Below are positions 10,373 through 22,336 of a stretch of 64,000 bases of DNA, one piece after another (the first letter of the stretch is position 1; every line of letters begins with the position of its first letter). The DNA comes from Acestrorhynchus altus (Eukaryota; Chordata; Actinopteri; Characiformes; Acestrorhynchidae). Below the pieces are notes generated by a model. That model saw only the letters and a list, made by a program, of their open reading frames with translations. It made no database searches and was not told the DNA's origin. The position numbers and the translations under genes are program-made. The DNA lies in the NCBI GenBank assembly GCA_034509495.1, contig CM067508.1:36414523-36478522 (forward strand), read 5' to 3'.

Positions 10373-10872
10373 NNNNNNNNNNNNNNNNNNNNNNNNNNNN
10401 NNNNNNNNNNNNNNNNNNNNNNNNNNNNNNNNNNNNNNNNNNNNNNNNNNNNNNNNNNNNNNNNNNNNNNNNNNNNNNNNNNNNNNNNNNNNNNNNNNNN
10501 NNNNNNNNNNNNNNNNNNNNNNNNNNNNNNNNNNNNNNNNNNNNNNNNNNNNNNNNNNNNNNNNNNNNNNNNNNNNNNNNNNNNNNNNNNNNNNNNNNNN
10601 NNNNNNNNNNNNNNNNNNNNNNNNNNNNNNNNNNNNNNNNNNNNNNNNNNNNNNNNNNNNNNNNNNNNNNNNNNNNNNNNNNNNNNNNNNNNNNNNNNNN
10701 NNNNNNNNNNNNNNNNNNNNNNNNNNNNNNNNNNNNNNNNNNNNNNNNNNNNNNNNNNNNNNNNNNNNNNNNNNNNNNNNNNNNNNNNNNNNNNNNNNNN
10801 NNNNNNNNNNNNNNNNNNNNNNNNNNNNNNNNNNNNNNNNNNNNNNNNNNNNNNNNNNNNNNNNNNNNNNNN
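10373..10872. other. Assembly gap (500 N)
   Basis: Exactly 500 N, so the true length is unknown. It separates tmem26 from a LINE-rich piece that starts inside an L2 element. Confidence 0.99.
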
Positions 10873-11204
10873 GGAAATTTGACCACATTAGTCCTGTTCT
10901 TTCATCCCTCCATTGACTTCCCATTAAATTCAGAATCGACTATAAAATATTGCTACCAACAAGTCACTAAATGGTTTAGCCCCACATTATCTAAAAGACC
11001 TCTTAATACCCTACAACCCATCATGTAGACTGAGTTCTCAGGACAGGGGCCTATTGACAGTCCCTAGGATTAAAAAGAACACTGTTGGGGGCCTTCTCTT
11101 ATAAAGCCCCCCAGCTCTGGAACAGCCTTCCTCCTACTGTTCAGGACTCAGACACTCTCTCTGTCTTCAAATCACCACTGAAAACCTTTCTTTTTTTTGT
11201 TTTA
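10873..11204 (+). mobile_element. L2-type LINE 3' part, copy A
   Basis: Encodes the end of an L2-like reverse transcriptase: HISPVL, HWLPIKF and YKILLPT-like motifs, then the terminal SVFKS...LKTFL block near 11165-11204. It is the same sequence as 26914-27245, where the upstream body of the element is present. Here the body is lost in the gap. Confidence 0.85.
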
Positions 11205-14200
11205 AACATTTTATTTAGGACAATGGTAAACACATACAACAATTCACATACATAATACAAAATATAGTAAATAAATAGTAAGGAAATATACCTTATACAA
11301 TATAACATTATACCACTGCCCATTTTAACCAAATATCTAAACAAACAAACAAACAAACAAAAACAACCAAACAGAAACAGATAAGGGGTAAATAAAAATA
11401 AATAAGTAAATAAAGTGTGCAAAATAAATAAATAAAAAAAAGGGGTGGATGAGTAAGAAAACAGTCAGTCATCAGGAAAAACCTTAAGTGACGCAATGTA
11501 TATCAGAAGTGGATTCCATTTACGGTAAAATGCGGCCGTGTCACCTTTTGTTGTGAATTTGATCTTTTCCAATTTTAAAAAGTAAATTACATCCTGAAAC
11601 CAAGAGGAAATTGATGGAGGAGTTGGGGACGTCCATAGCAAAAGAATACGTCGCATAGCTAATAAAGACATGAAAGCCAAGACCTGATGTTGAAGTGTGG
11701 ACAGCCCAGAGATGTTGTTAGAAAAACCAAATATAGCCACGAGCGGATTCTGGGGAAGATTAACACCAAATATTTTAGACACTGTATTGAAAAATTCAGT
11801 CCAGAATCTGCTGAGGGAGGGACAGAAAAAATACATATGTCTCAGGTTGCAGGAGGAAGCACCACACCGATCACATTCATCAGTGATATTTGGATGGAAT
11901 TTTGCTAAGTGAGACTTTGAACGATGAACTCAGTGAATGACCTTAAACTGTATTAACTGAAGTTTAGCACATGGTGCACTGGAACGTATGATGCCCGTAG
12001 CCTCGTCCCACCATTGTTCAGAAAACGTAGTACCAAGTTCCCTCTCCCAACCCTTTCTATATGTGTCCAATGTGTGCCCATCAGTACTCAATAGATGAGT
12101 ATAGATCTTTGAGATCACAGATTTCTGAGATAAATCAATGACCAAAAGATCATCACACAATGTCTTGGCGGGAAGTGAGATGAAGCCTGGAAAAAGCGAG
12201 AATACACAGTGTTGAACCTGAAAATAACGAAACATATGTTTCCTCGACAAGCCAAAATCTGAAACTAACTGCTGAAAACTGCGAAAGGTGCCAGCTTTGT
12301 AAAGATCTTGAAAAGAACATATACCTCTGTCTCACCACAAATTAAAAGCTGTATCAGTCAGAGCTGGCGGGAACAGGTGGTTATTTAACAGGGGCATAGC
12401 TGGAGAGCGTAACTTTAAATTAAAATAACATCGAAATTGGGCCCAAATTCAAAGTGTGGAAAGAACCAGCAGGTTATCTGTAAATTTGGCAATCTTTAAT
12501 GGTACGGGAGACGTAAGCAATGCAAGCAGTGAGGACGAAGAACAGGATCTCGATTCCAATCTGCACCAGAGCAGTTCGGGTGAATGTTGCCAGTAAAGAA
12601 TTTTGTGTATGTGTGCCGACCAGTAAAACCTAAAATTGGGAAGGGCCAGGCCTCCATCCGACCCAAATCTTTGAGGAACAGAATATCTTACTCTGGGAAC
12701 TTTACCATTCCAAATAAATGTACTAATGAGTTGATCTAGCGTTTTAAAAAAGTGTTTGGGTAAGAAAAGAGGAATTGTTTGAATAAAAAGAGAAACCTGG
12801 GCAGCACATTCATTTTTACAATGTTAATTTTACCAGTAAGCGATAATGGTAGTGACTTCCAACTCTGCAAATCTTGCTTAAGTTTATTAATTAAAGGAGA
12901 GAAATTGGCATGAAAAAGGGATGGTACAGTACGTGAGACCTGGATCCCTAAATAGCTGAAACCGTTAAGGGCGAATTTAAATGGGATTGTGTTTTGATCA
13001 AGAGAAATTGCTAGCGAGTTCACCGGGAAGCACTCACTTTCTTGCAGGTTCACTTTAAAACCTGAGAATGATTCAAATGTTGTTTAAAGTGTTAGAACTG
13101 GGGGGAAGGGAGGTCAATGGGTCACCCATATACAGCAGAAGATCATCAGCGTAAAGAGATATTTTCAACTCCAAACCGGCCCAAAAAATACCTTGAAAAG
13201 TTGGGAGAGATTTCAATGCAATGGACAGCGGTTCAATAACCAGGGCAAAAATTAAGGGAGACAAGGGACACCCTTGTCTGGTCCCTCGCAATATTGGAAA
13301 ATACTCAGAGCGGTCATCGTTGGTAATTACACTGGCTCGGGGAGAAGTGTATAACAATTTAATCCAGGATATGAATTTCCCCCCAAAACCAAATCTGCGT
13401 AAAACCTCAAATATATAATTCCACTCAACCCGATCAAATGCCTTCTCAGCATCAAATGAAATGAAGTTCAGGAGTAGAAGGAGAATGTTTGGTATAGATC
13501 ACATTGAATAAAGTACGAATGTTAGAAAACAAGTGGCGTCCCCTAATAAAACCATTTTGGTCCTGAGAAATAATGTTCAGGAGAACTTTTTCCAAACGCT
13601 GAACCAGTACTTTTGCCAAGATTTTAACATCTACGTTCATAAGAGATAAAAGCCTATAAGAAGTGCAGAGGACAGGATCCTTCTCCTTTTTTAAAAGAAG
13701 ACAAATAAAGGCTTCGGTTAGAGTGGGGGGTAGTATACCGGTTGTAAGTGATTCATTAAACACTGATAAAAGCAGAGGAGCCAGCTTTTCTCTAAATTTC
13801 TTAAAGAATTCAACTGGAAACCCATCAGGTCCTGGAGCCTTGTTGGACTGCATACTGTTAATAGAGGCCACAAGTTCCTGTAAACCCAATGGAGATTCAA
13901 GCGCAGTTGCATCAGTAGGGCTAATAGAAGGGAAATCAAGCCCATCCAGAAAGGTGGACATCTCATCTCATATCATTAATGGATGACGGATTGAAATGCA
14001 GGGTTCCATTAGAATCTACAATTTGGAGGATTAACCGAGATGCTGCTTTCCGCTTTAACTGATGAGCTAAGAGTCTGGATGGCCTATCACCATGTTCATA
14101 ATAGTTACTACGTGTTTTCAGCAGCAATTTTTCAGCATCAGTAGTGGTGATAAGATCTATTTCCATTTGCAAATCTGAACGTTGTTTTAGCAAAATGGGA

Positions 14201-14799
14201 GATGGATTGGTCGAATTAAGCCTATCCAGGTCAGATATCTCCTGAGTTAATTTTTGTAGCTTAAGTCTACGAACTCTGTTAGAGTGTGATGTATAAGAGA
14301 TAATCTGGCCACGTAGGTAGGCTTTAAGGGATTCCCAGAGGAGTGAAGCGGAGGTGTGTTCATTTGAATTCCAAGCGACAAAATCCTCAATAGAGGACAA
14401 AATAAACGCATTAAATTTCTCATCTGATAACAACAATGAATTGAATCTCCAGGGTGGGAAAACAGAGGATTGGGCCAAGAAATTTACATCTACAGTAAGA
14501 GGAGCATGATCCGAAATAATTATTGGGTGATATTTGGAAGAGGTTACTTTAGGAATAAGGGAACTATCCAGAAACCAATAATCAATACGAGAGTAAGTTG
14601 AGTGCGGATGAGAGTAGAAAGAGAATTCCTTAGCCCTGGGGTTAAGGAACCTCCAGGGGTCCACAATACCATATTTGGATGTAAACTCATGAAATGTCTG
14701 TGACATAGAGGATCGAGGTACTGCAGTTGGATCTGAACTATCCAAAACTGGGTCTATAGTACAGTTTAGATCTCCTCCTAATATCAGAGAATGGGAATG
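10873..14799. repeat. Duplicated 3,927-bp segment, copy A
   Basis: Matches 26914-30840 at a constant offset of 16,041. Every reading frame I compared in the two copies has the same translation and relative position. Copy A begins at the gap edge; copy B ends at the next gap edge. Confidence 0.95.
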
Positions 14800-15190
14800 C
14801 AAAGAGGGGATGGGACTGAATACTTTGTGTGTAAAGTCTGGATCATCAAAATTAGGGGCATAAATATTAACCAACAGCACAGGAACATTAAACAAAGTGC
14901 CTCGAACTATTAGATATCTGCCTTTAACATCTGCAATAACTTCATCTGATTTAAAGTGAATGTCCTTTATGATTAGAATGGCTACACCTCTAGATCTAGA
15001 ATTAAAATTTGAATGAAAAACCTCACCTATCCAGTGCACTCCCAACTTCATATTATCACCAGCCTTAAGATGAGTCTCCTGAAGAAAAATAACCTCTGAT
15101 TCCAAACCCTTTAAGTGTGAAAAAATTTTTTTGAACGTTTAGTTGGATTATTCATACCCTTTACATTCCAACTCAGAAATCTAACACAGG
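11465..15190 (-). pseudogene. L1 ORF2 (endonuclease and reverse transcriptase), several frame breaks
   Basis: The endonuclease starts with WNVKGMNNPTKR (about 15130-15180), breaks at an A/T homopolymer, then continues VIFLQETHLKAG, GGDLNCT and ISDHAPL (15105-13963). The reverse transcriptase shows NKAPGPDGFPVEFF (13452-13961), then in another frame RGTRQGCPLSPLIFALVIEP and YADDLLLY with both catalytic Asp present (13073-13357). The C-terminal region follows (13053-11465) with CDRCGASSCNLRHMYFFCPS, the L1 cysteine cluster. Frame changes near 15105, 13960, 13450, 13060 and 12700 mean no complete enzyme. It would normally nick DNA and reverse transcribe L1 RNA at the target. Confidence 0.86.
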
Positions 15191-15720
15191 TCCCACTGAT
15201 CACATTTCTCCTGTAAGAATTAGCCACCTAAGATGAGGTGAGATAACAAATAGTAAAATACAACCTTGACTGACTGAATGGGAAAGAAAAAGGGGAAAGG
15301 GGTTAAAACACACACAAACAGGGACACCCACATACACACACACACACACACACACAAACTGTCCTCTGAAAGAAAACACGAGGACAGCCGTTATGGCTCA
15401 AAACTGAGACAATTTCACAAAGACCATTCTCCCGATAACGCAGCATGGTCTAAACCGGCAGAGCCCTCTGGAGGGCCAACCTTCAACTTAGCAGAACTCG
15501 TGTATTTATATGAACTAGGAAAAATAAAACGCAGTCAAACAAACAAAGCGGAGAAAAAAAAAACCCGTACACATAGAAAACACCTGTAATAACAACGTTA
15601 GAAAAGTTACAGAAATATAAACAGAATCCTTCTATATAAACAGGTCTGATCAGGTGACTGACTCTCACATTAATGATGGATTTGTATTATATAAACAGTC
15701 CAAACAGAGCGAACACCGTC

Positions 15721-16539
15721 TCACAGTCGTGGTCGTTTGCCTTGGTGAGATATTGGAAGCCTGTCTGGATAGAACACACCAAAGCTCACTCCCTCCGTGG
15801 CGCGTAGTTTTACACGCACATCACTGAAAGCGGCGCGGGCTTTAACAACCTTATCCGTGAAGTCCGGGAAGACAGAGAGTCTCCTGCCCGAGAATGTAAC
15901 ACGCTGCTGTTGTCTGGCGCATTTAAGAATCTCGACACAGTCTTGGTAAGAATGAAATCTTACAATGATGGGACGAGGAGAGTCTCCGGGCTTTGGTTTA
16001 GGAGCGAGCGACCGATGTGCGCGGTCTATCACCGGAGGTTTCTCCAGTGTGAACGCTTCCTTTAACAACGCAGACAAATTGTATGCGGTGACTGAAACGG
16101 AGTCATCCTCCGGAACTCCAATGATCCGGATGTTCTGGCGACGAGATCTGGATTCCAGAACGTCGCACTTTGCATCCAGTCTTTGAAACTTAGTGTGATG
16201 GACCACTTTAGCCTGCAGTTCTACCACATCGTCTGTGCACGTGGACAGAGAACGCTCCATGTCCGACACAGTAGTTTTTAAAGCGGCGCACTCAACTTGC
16301 ACCGCTGTGATCTCCTGGATCGGTTCAGATTTCAAATTCTACAGTTCTGTTTTGAAAACTGACCAAATCTCCGCTACCACAGCACTGGAGATCTCTGTCT
16401 TCAGTGTAGACAGAGCCCCAATGGGGACATCTGTTGTCTCACCGTGCTCAGGTGCCATAGAGGGCGGAGACTTGGCCTGCACAACAGGCTTGAGGAGAGA
16501 TTGTGACGGTCCTGGTGTTTTACTTGATTTCGGAGGCAT
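15721..16539 (-). pseudogene. L1 ORF1 protein, one in-frame stop
   Basis: From the ATG at 16537-16539 the frame stays open apart from a single TAG at about 16336-16338, after codon 66, and ends at 15721; without the stop it would be about 272 residues. It shows an N-terminal Pro/Ser-rich part, a coiled-coil-like region (VECAALKTTVSDMERSL...), the conserved RRQNIRIIGVPE motif, VIDRAHRSL and the C-terminal RPIIVRFHSYQDC segment. These are the RNA-recognition and C-terminal domains of L1 ORF1p, an RNA-binding chaperone that coats L1 RNA. One lesion suggests a fairly young copy, or an assembly base error. Confidence 0.85.
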
Positions 16540-16545
16540 TGATTT

Positions 16546-17651
16546 AACAAAAAGTCCATATAGAAATCCACCACAATCTTCCTCATCGTGGTGGACTCAG
16601 TGGCTAGACGTCCATCAGGGTGCCGAAGAAACAACATAGGGTCTGATGGGTCCCCTTCTTCTCTAGGTCAAAGATAAAAGCACTGGGGGCATCCATGTCT
16701 TTAAGGCTAGAGACAGAAGCTCTGATCAAAGCCCCCTTCACCTTCTCGTAGAGGAAAGACTAAAGCTGTCCTCCTCTCAGTCAGTGAGTACTTATCCTCA
16801 TATCAGTCCCTTCAAGCACCTGACTTTCCATCAAACTAATATCTCTTTCAAACGCCCCAACAGTGCTCCTGACAGTAGCTGCTGTGTGGAAAGTGAACTG
16901 CTGACAGAATAGTTTTATTTGGGCCTCACCTGCTTCCCACCAAAGTCCCACATTATCAACATCAGGCTTTCTCACAAATTCCCCAAAAATCTAAAAACCT
17001 TTTACCAAAAAAAATCACATTAAAGCAAATGGACATTAAACTTCCTATAAAAATTAGGTGCTGCAGTTCAAGTTAATATTATATCCAAGGAAACTGTGAT
17101 GATCAGAAAAAACACAGGGAGTCATAGTCACAGTCAAAACACTACACCTGTCCACTTTGGCAATATACATAGAACCTATCCAACCTCACTGCACTGACCC
17201 TTGTCTCAGCAAGCTTAACCCACGTATACTGTCTGGTGGTATTATCCAGTGCCCTCCATAGATCAACAAGGCCACAGTCCTTTAAAATCTCATTCCATTG
17301 CAGACTCAGGATGGGGCTCTTCCCCATTCATGCCCAGTGTAAAATGCAATTCCCCCTCCCCCCGTAACAACAAAACTAGTGTCCCTAAACTTCTGGAGAG
17401 CACTTTTCAACTTCTTAAACAAGTTTACATGGTCACCACCACGATTAGGTGCTTAAACATTGACCGATAAAAAAACCTTCCCTTTGACATCTGCCTGAAC
17501 AAGAACAGCCCTGCCCGGCTCTAACTCACTACCACATCACTGAGCTATCCCGAACCTCCTGGAGAACAGGACTGCAATCCCTTTGCTGAGGTTAGAAGGG
17601 ACTCAGGACATACTTCCCTTCCCTCCACAGGCCCCACTCCACCTCATTCTG
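16546..17651 (-). pseudogene. Tx1-like LINE, endonuclease region and start of the next domain (inner part)
   Basis: On the - strand the order is EVEWGLWREG, LSKGIAVLFSRR, EPGRAVLVQADVKGKVF, NRGGDHVNLFKKLKSAL, then DLWRALDNTTRQYTWVK and VSAVRLDRFYV (17142-17327), the end of an endonuclease domain. After it come VGLWWEAGEAQIKLFCQQF (16781-16975) and LFLRHPDGRLATE (about 16590-16630), from the linker before the reverse transcriptase. Frameshifts and stops are common. The element stops at the L1 start; its reverse transcriptase is not found. Its upstream half is at 18807-19320, split off by a Rex1-like insertion. Confidence 0.78.
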
Positions 17652-17658
17652 ACCCTGT

Positions 17659-18799
17659 GTCTGTTCATGGTCAAACCATTGAGCAGGTAAGCTCATTTAA
17701 ATATCTTGGAGTTTACATAGACTGTGATCCAAGTTGTAAAACACGGGTGACCAGGGTGTGCTCTAGGATCCATCAGCGCCTTCATTTTCTGCGCAGACTC
17801 AGAGTATTTGGTGTCTGTAAAAACGTCATTCTAATATTCTACAGAGCAGCTACTGAATCTATTTTAAGATATGGCAGTACAAGTTGGTTTGATAATCAAA
17901 CAGTTAAATTTAATTAGGCAGGCTAGGAATATTGTGTCCGATAGTACACATGTGCTCTATCAGGAGTACCAGCTCACGAACTCAGGCAGGAGATACAGGG
18001 TTCCTTTGTGCAGGCACAATAGGTTTAAACATTCTTTTGTGCCACTGTCAATTAAGATCCTGAATAATGATGATGTCTGACTGTATTATTTACATTTACA
18101 TTTACATTTGCGGCATTTAGCAGATGCCCTTATCCAGAGCGACTTACAAAAGTGCTTTGCTGTTTACTTAGAACATCCTTAGCTAGTAGACAAGGCTGGA
18201 ATCTAGAGATTCCACGTTTAGACCGTGCTGAAACAAAAGTCTTTATGGAGTTAAATACTCCTGAAACAGATGAGTCTTCAGTCTGCGTTTGAAGACAGTG
18301 AGGGACTCGGCTGCTCAGACTCCCAGGGGAAGTTCGTTCCACCGTTTTGGTGCCAGAACAGAAAAGAGTCTGGATGCATGTTTACCTTGCATTCTGAGGG
18401 ATGGTGGGTCAAGCCGAGCTGCACTTGAAGCTCGAAGGGCTCTTGGTGCAGCTCGAATTTTGACCATTGCCATCATGTATGGAGGGGCTGGTCCATTTTT
18501 GGCTTTGTAGGTCAGCATCAAGTTTTTCAATCTGAGGCGGGCAGCTACAGGGAGCCAATGAAGGGAATGCAGCAGAGGAGTTACATGACTGACTGTATTA
18601 TGGTTGTATTGGTGGTGGGATCGTGTAATAATATAAAATGTAATGCATTTTAAATCTTTAATGTATTGTAATGATATGGTTTTTGGTCACATGATGTTTG
18701 GTATGTTTGTCTGTTTTATGTTGTAGTGCAGTTTGCCCACACTCCAAGCAAAATCTCTCCTCTGGGAGACAAATAAAGAAACTATGACTATGACTATTA
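17659..18799 (+). mobile_element. Rex1/CR1-type LINE 3' fragment inserted in the Tx1-like LINE
   Basis: Encodes the C-terminal end of a reverse transcriptase protein: VSSFKYLGVYIDC, QRLHFLRRLRVFG, FYRAATESILRYG, and SGRRYRVP (17657-18080). It ends in a 3' region with a short (ATGACT)n tail at about 18780-18799. Flanking copies of ACCCTGT (17652-17658 and 18800-18806) look like the target-site duplication; the Tx1-like reading resumes across it. It is itself split by a second insertion at 18090-18588. Confidence 0.8.
18090..18588 (-). mobile_element. 5'-truncated L2-like LINE inserted in the Rex1-like LINE
   Basis: On the - strand it reads LTYKAKNGPAPPYM, RLFSVLAPKRWNELPLGV and ESLTVFKRRLKTHLF-like motifs, then a 3' tail ending GATAAGGGCATCTGCTAAAT and (TGTAAA)n. 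It is flanked by a perfect 13-bp direct repeat CTGACTGTATTAT (18077-18089 and 18589-18601), direct proof of insertion by target-primed reverse transcription into the Rex1-like element. Confidence 0.88.
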
Positions 18800-18806
18800 A
18801 CCCTGT

Positions 18807-19320
18807 CACTATGTTTTTCCTGCATGAACACCACATCAGTGTTTTTATATTTAAGAAATTCCCCCAAAGCAGCTCTCTTATTCGGACAGGACATGCTGAA
18901 GAGCAGGACTCTTACAGTTCAGAGGGACCGATCTCACCTCACTGACCACTCTACCAAAGCGGGAGAGCTCACGTACTATGTCATTAGGGATGAACAGGGG
19001 CACGTTAGAGACGGTCGTCCTGGTTGTCAGAGAGACCAGTGGAACAACTGGGAAAAACTCCCCACCCACTGTTAGACCCTGCTCAACCAGGCCGTGTGCC
19101 TGCGCCTCCTCCTTCAGAAACACCACCACCGCCCTGTTCAAGGCAGACAGGATGTTCTCACAGCCCAGCAGCTCCCCTACAGCCAGCAGCACCTCCTCCA
19201 CTGAGATCGCAGGGCCCGACTCACACCTCACCCCGTGACGGAGTGAGATGGGCTGCACACCACCACTCAGCTGAGCTGCCATCCTCACATCCTGCCACCG
19301 AGATCTGACCCCCAACCAGA
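18807..19320 (-). pseudogene. Tx1-like LINE, ORF1 remnant joined to endonuclease start (outer part)
   Basis: The - strand frame from 19315 down to 18878 carries ALNRAVVVFLKEEAQ, VSNVPLFIPNDIVRELSRFG and CKSP, resembling ORF1 of Tx1-type LINEs. It then meets, in another frame, SCPNKRAALGEFLKYKNTDV and VFMQEKHSD (18894-18807), the start of an endonuclease. The region normally between these two parts (a zinc-knuckle part and spacer) is missing, so there is an internal deletion. The endonuclease continues at 17651 beyond the Rex1-like insertion. Confidence 0.75.
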
Positions 19321-19564
19321 GCTCAGAGTACTGCCAACACTACTGAACCAGAGTAACACAATCACTGTATGAGAAAAGACCAGAAACAACCAGAAAACAG
19401 AGAGAAAAACACCACTAACACACACTCACTCTCACACACACACATCAGTGTGTCACATTGGGGACACTCCACATTTCTATTTTATAACTAGTAAATATAA
19501 CTAATATAATTAATCTGATATAAAACACTTTCCTCTCAACACAATATAACAGCAGTAAACTCAC

Positions 19565-19828
19565 CTCTGACTGTAAGAGTGACTCTGTTACTGTCCTGTG
19601 ATGATGTGGGTCTGTTCTCTCTCTCTCCTCTACACCAGTACTGATCCTGATCTGCTGCTGAACTGATGAAGGTGTGAGTCCAGTCTTTTGCTGTTGTTAT
19701 CTGAGTTCTGCCTTTATACCACTGATACGTCCATCCATCACCAGAGTTAATCACACACTTCAGAGTGACTGACTCTCCTCTGAACACAGAACCGCTGGGT
19801 TCTACAGTCAGTGTAGTTCTGGGTAAAT
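19565..19828 (-). CDS. Immunoglobulin-domain exon, Fc-receptor-like
   Basis: 264 nt (88 codons), phase 1 at both ends, with acceptor TCTCACAG at 19829-19836 and donor G|GTGAGT at 19564. The domain has GESVTLKC (first Cys), WTYQWYKG (core Trp), and DQDQYWCRGER (second Cys), ending in NRVTLTV. This is a C2-type Ig domain with the sequence style of fish Fc-receptor-like proteins, which form large tandem gene families. No signal peptide or membrane exon was identified nearby, so gene boundaries and function remain open. Confidence 0.78.
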
Positions 19829-21529
19829 CTGTGAGAAGAGAGAAACACTCATAGTCAGTGTTGGTAATGTGGTATAAAGTACAGTGTGTTACGGTGATGG
19901 AATTACACATTATAGTGGAAACTCTTCTAATCACAGTTCAGTTACTGACTTCATAAGAATGAGTTTCTCACACGTCTCTCACAGAACAATATTAATGAGC
20001 TGCATCTTCATCTGCACATCCCTGACTGTCCTTCTACGTCATTTCTGAGCAGGAATGACCTGCTACAGTTTACTGCAGCTCTTCAACTGTGAAAGCAGAG
20101 AACAGAGTGAGAGCACACAACAACCTGTCAGCCTCAGCTCCACAGTCAGACTAAGCTCTGATTCAGGAACAGCTCTGTAAGATTGATACTTAATTCTGAA
20201 GGAGTTTATTTGGAGGTTGAGCTGTTTTTGAACTGATTCTACTGCAGTTCAACTACTTTACAAAACACAACATGACACACAGCAGGAGGACTGAACTGTG
20301 TCTACATTACATTGTTTTATGGCAATTGATTTTATTTTGTTATTGTTCTTGGTAGTAGTATATTTATTATTGTGTCTCTCCATGACTGTGTAAATGGTCG
20401 TTACACTAACACTAAATTAATTTTTATTAACAGCTGCAGAGATTTTCTTAAAGTCACACACAGTCATGGTCCTGAAACTTACATTAAGCCCCCGACCACA
20501 AAATCTTAACAACAGCGCAATCTTAACAACTCTGTGTCCTCGTCACCCCAACACCCTTATTTTTATACAATTACAGAGTATTATACAATCTGAGATTAAG
20601 CACAGTTTCTTTTTAGTCATTGTAAATATATATGACTCTAAATATATAAGGAGATTTTATAGATCCTGTAGAACATGCAGAGATCATCTCCACATTGAAA
20701 TTGTTATGCAGGCAAATAAACTTTAAATGTGTTATTTAAGGACAATGATTCTCTGTGGACCCAAAACAACTGGAAGAACTCTATGACAGACAGTACTTTG
20801 TCTGGTTAAATGGTTCTCTTGATTGGTGGGAAACCAGGTTTTCATGATCACAGTAGAACCCCTGTTGTATAGAGTACAGAGGAGGAGCACTAATACAGAG
20901 CTGCACAAATACTAATGTGTTCACCCGTTACAGTGAGTGTAACAGAGTAACAGAGAGTTACTTTTCTGTGATGCTGCTCTGTAAAGTTACAGCACAGGTT
21001 AATTGATCTCTTCATCTCTTATTAGGGTCAGTGTTCTTGGGGAGATTCCTGTTGTGTATTTGTGTTTGATTTGTATTTGACTGCTGAGAGATTCATTAAA
21101 CATCATGACATTTAGAGAAAGTGCTGCTGTTTGTCAGAGCAGCAAAGATTATTCTCACACTGTTTTAACTGCATTTCAAATCACATATGAATTTATTGTT
21201 TCTGAATATATATTCCAGCTCTCCATTCTGACCAGAATTATTATAGAAACATCCTGTATTACTCTAATAAAGTCAAGACCAAATCACAGATCATTCATAT
21301 TACAGTAACACATCTTAGCAGATGATCATCTGAGACACTGAATATAAATAATGTAAACAAAAAGGAAAATTACAGTCAGTTACAGAGTAACGTCTTCTGG
21401 ATCACTCTGCTGTTACTAAGAGGACCATCTGTGATGTCTAACACATCTACACCACCAGTTTGTATCCATATGACCTGAGACCTGCTCTACTAGACACTCA
21501 CCAGATACTCATATAAGACCAAGCTACAA
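19829..21529. other. Intron or intergenic sequence between Ig exons
   Basis: No coding signal I trust. Around 20750-20880 there are GGTTCTC, AGAACC and GAACC words like those at 7440-7720, perhaps an old MITE. The rest is unique AT-rich sequence. Confidence 0.5.
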
Positions 21530-22049
21530 CTGCCATCAGGAAATCGGTTCCGCTCACTGAGATCCACCACAGAAAGGATGAGACTGAGCTTCTTCCCTCA
21601 GGCTATTCAGACTCTGAACCAGATCCAACTTCATTGTTAACCCTAAATCCCACATTGAACTCTCATAAGTCACCAACGGACTCACATATTCACCAACACT
21701 ATTTAAACAACATTATGTAGCAACACATTGCACTTGGCACTTTATACATCTCTCAGGGTTCCTACACAACTGGAACTATTCACACACCTACCTCCAATAA
21801 ATTATTTCCTTCATCATAATCACTCAGTCTCAGAGTTTAGTTATTTAGTTAGTCTTCTTATTTATTTATTTTTTCTACTCAGATTGCACATATTTATTTT
21901 ATTTATTCTGTTTACCCTCTCCCTCACCTTCTCCCTTTTCCCCATATTGATCTGTGGGTGCAGAACAGTTGTAAAAATGCATTTCACTGCATGTTGTACT
22001 GTGTATAACTATGTACGTGACGAATAAATCAGACCTTGAACCTTGAACC
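21530..22049 (+). mobile_element. Rex1/CR1-type LINE, 5'-truncated 3' end
   Basis: Begins within the last coding block (CACTGAGATCCACCACAGAA) and runs through the 3' untranslated region to GACCTTGAACCTTGAACC. The same 3' end is at 54597-55117, so both belong to one subfamily. The tail is a short (TTGAACC)n repeat. It lies in the space between the two Ig exons. Confidence 0.88.
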
Positions 22050-22336
22050 ATGAATTTTGTAGACTCTCCATGAATAAACATCCATATTGTAGATTAGTTT
22101 GTGTAATATTTTACTGATTTAAATATATATTATATTATTTATTATATTACTACATTGAAACTTAATTTCTGTTCAGCGAATCCAGAATTATATTTAATAT
22201 AAATGTGCACTGGTGTTCTGCATCTGTGCCTCGCACCTTTCTTTAATCTTTGTTTATTATAATTGTAGTTTCTGTAAGAATGATCCAAAGGGTTAAGCTG
22301 AATGTTCTGTACAGAGCTGAAGTTAAAGAAACTCAC

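Larger units (their letters stand above)
11205..16545 (-). mobile_element. L1-type LINE, near full coding length
   Basis: A - strand LINE with its 3' A-rich end at about 11195-11215 and ORF1 start codon at 16537-16539. Order on the - strand: ORF1 (16539-15721), a spacer with a short CA tract (about 15317-15356), then ORF2 with endonuclease, reverse transcriptase and a C-terminal domain. Only a few bases lie 5' of the ORF1 start, so a 5' untranslated region is absent or lost. The flanks are L2 sequence on one side and Tx1-like sequence on the other, and neither continues across the L1. A copy of its 3' two thirds is at 27246-30840. Confidence 0.88.

Noticed and set aside
10154..10924. Long reading frames across the first gap
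   Set aside because: They consist of undetermined residues from N; the same applies at 30832-31347 and 48377-49139.
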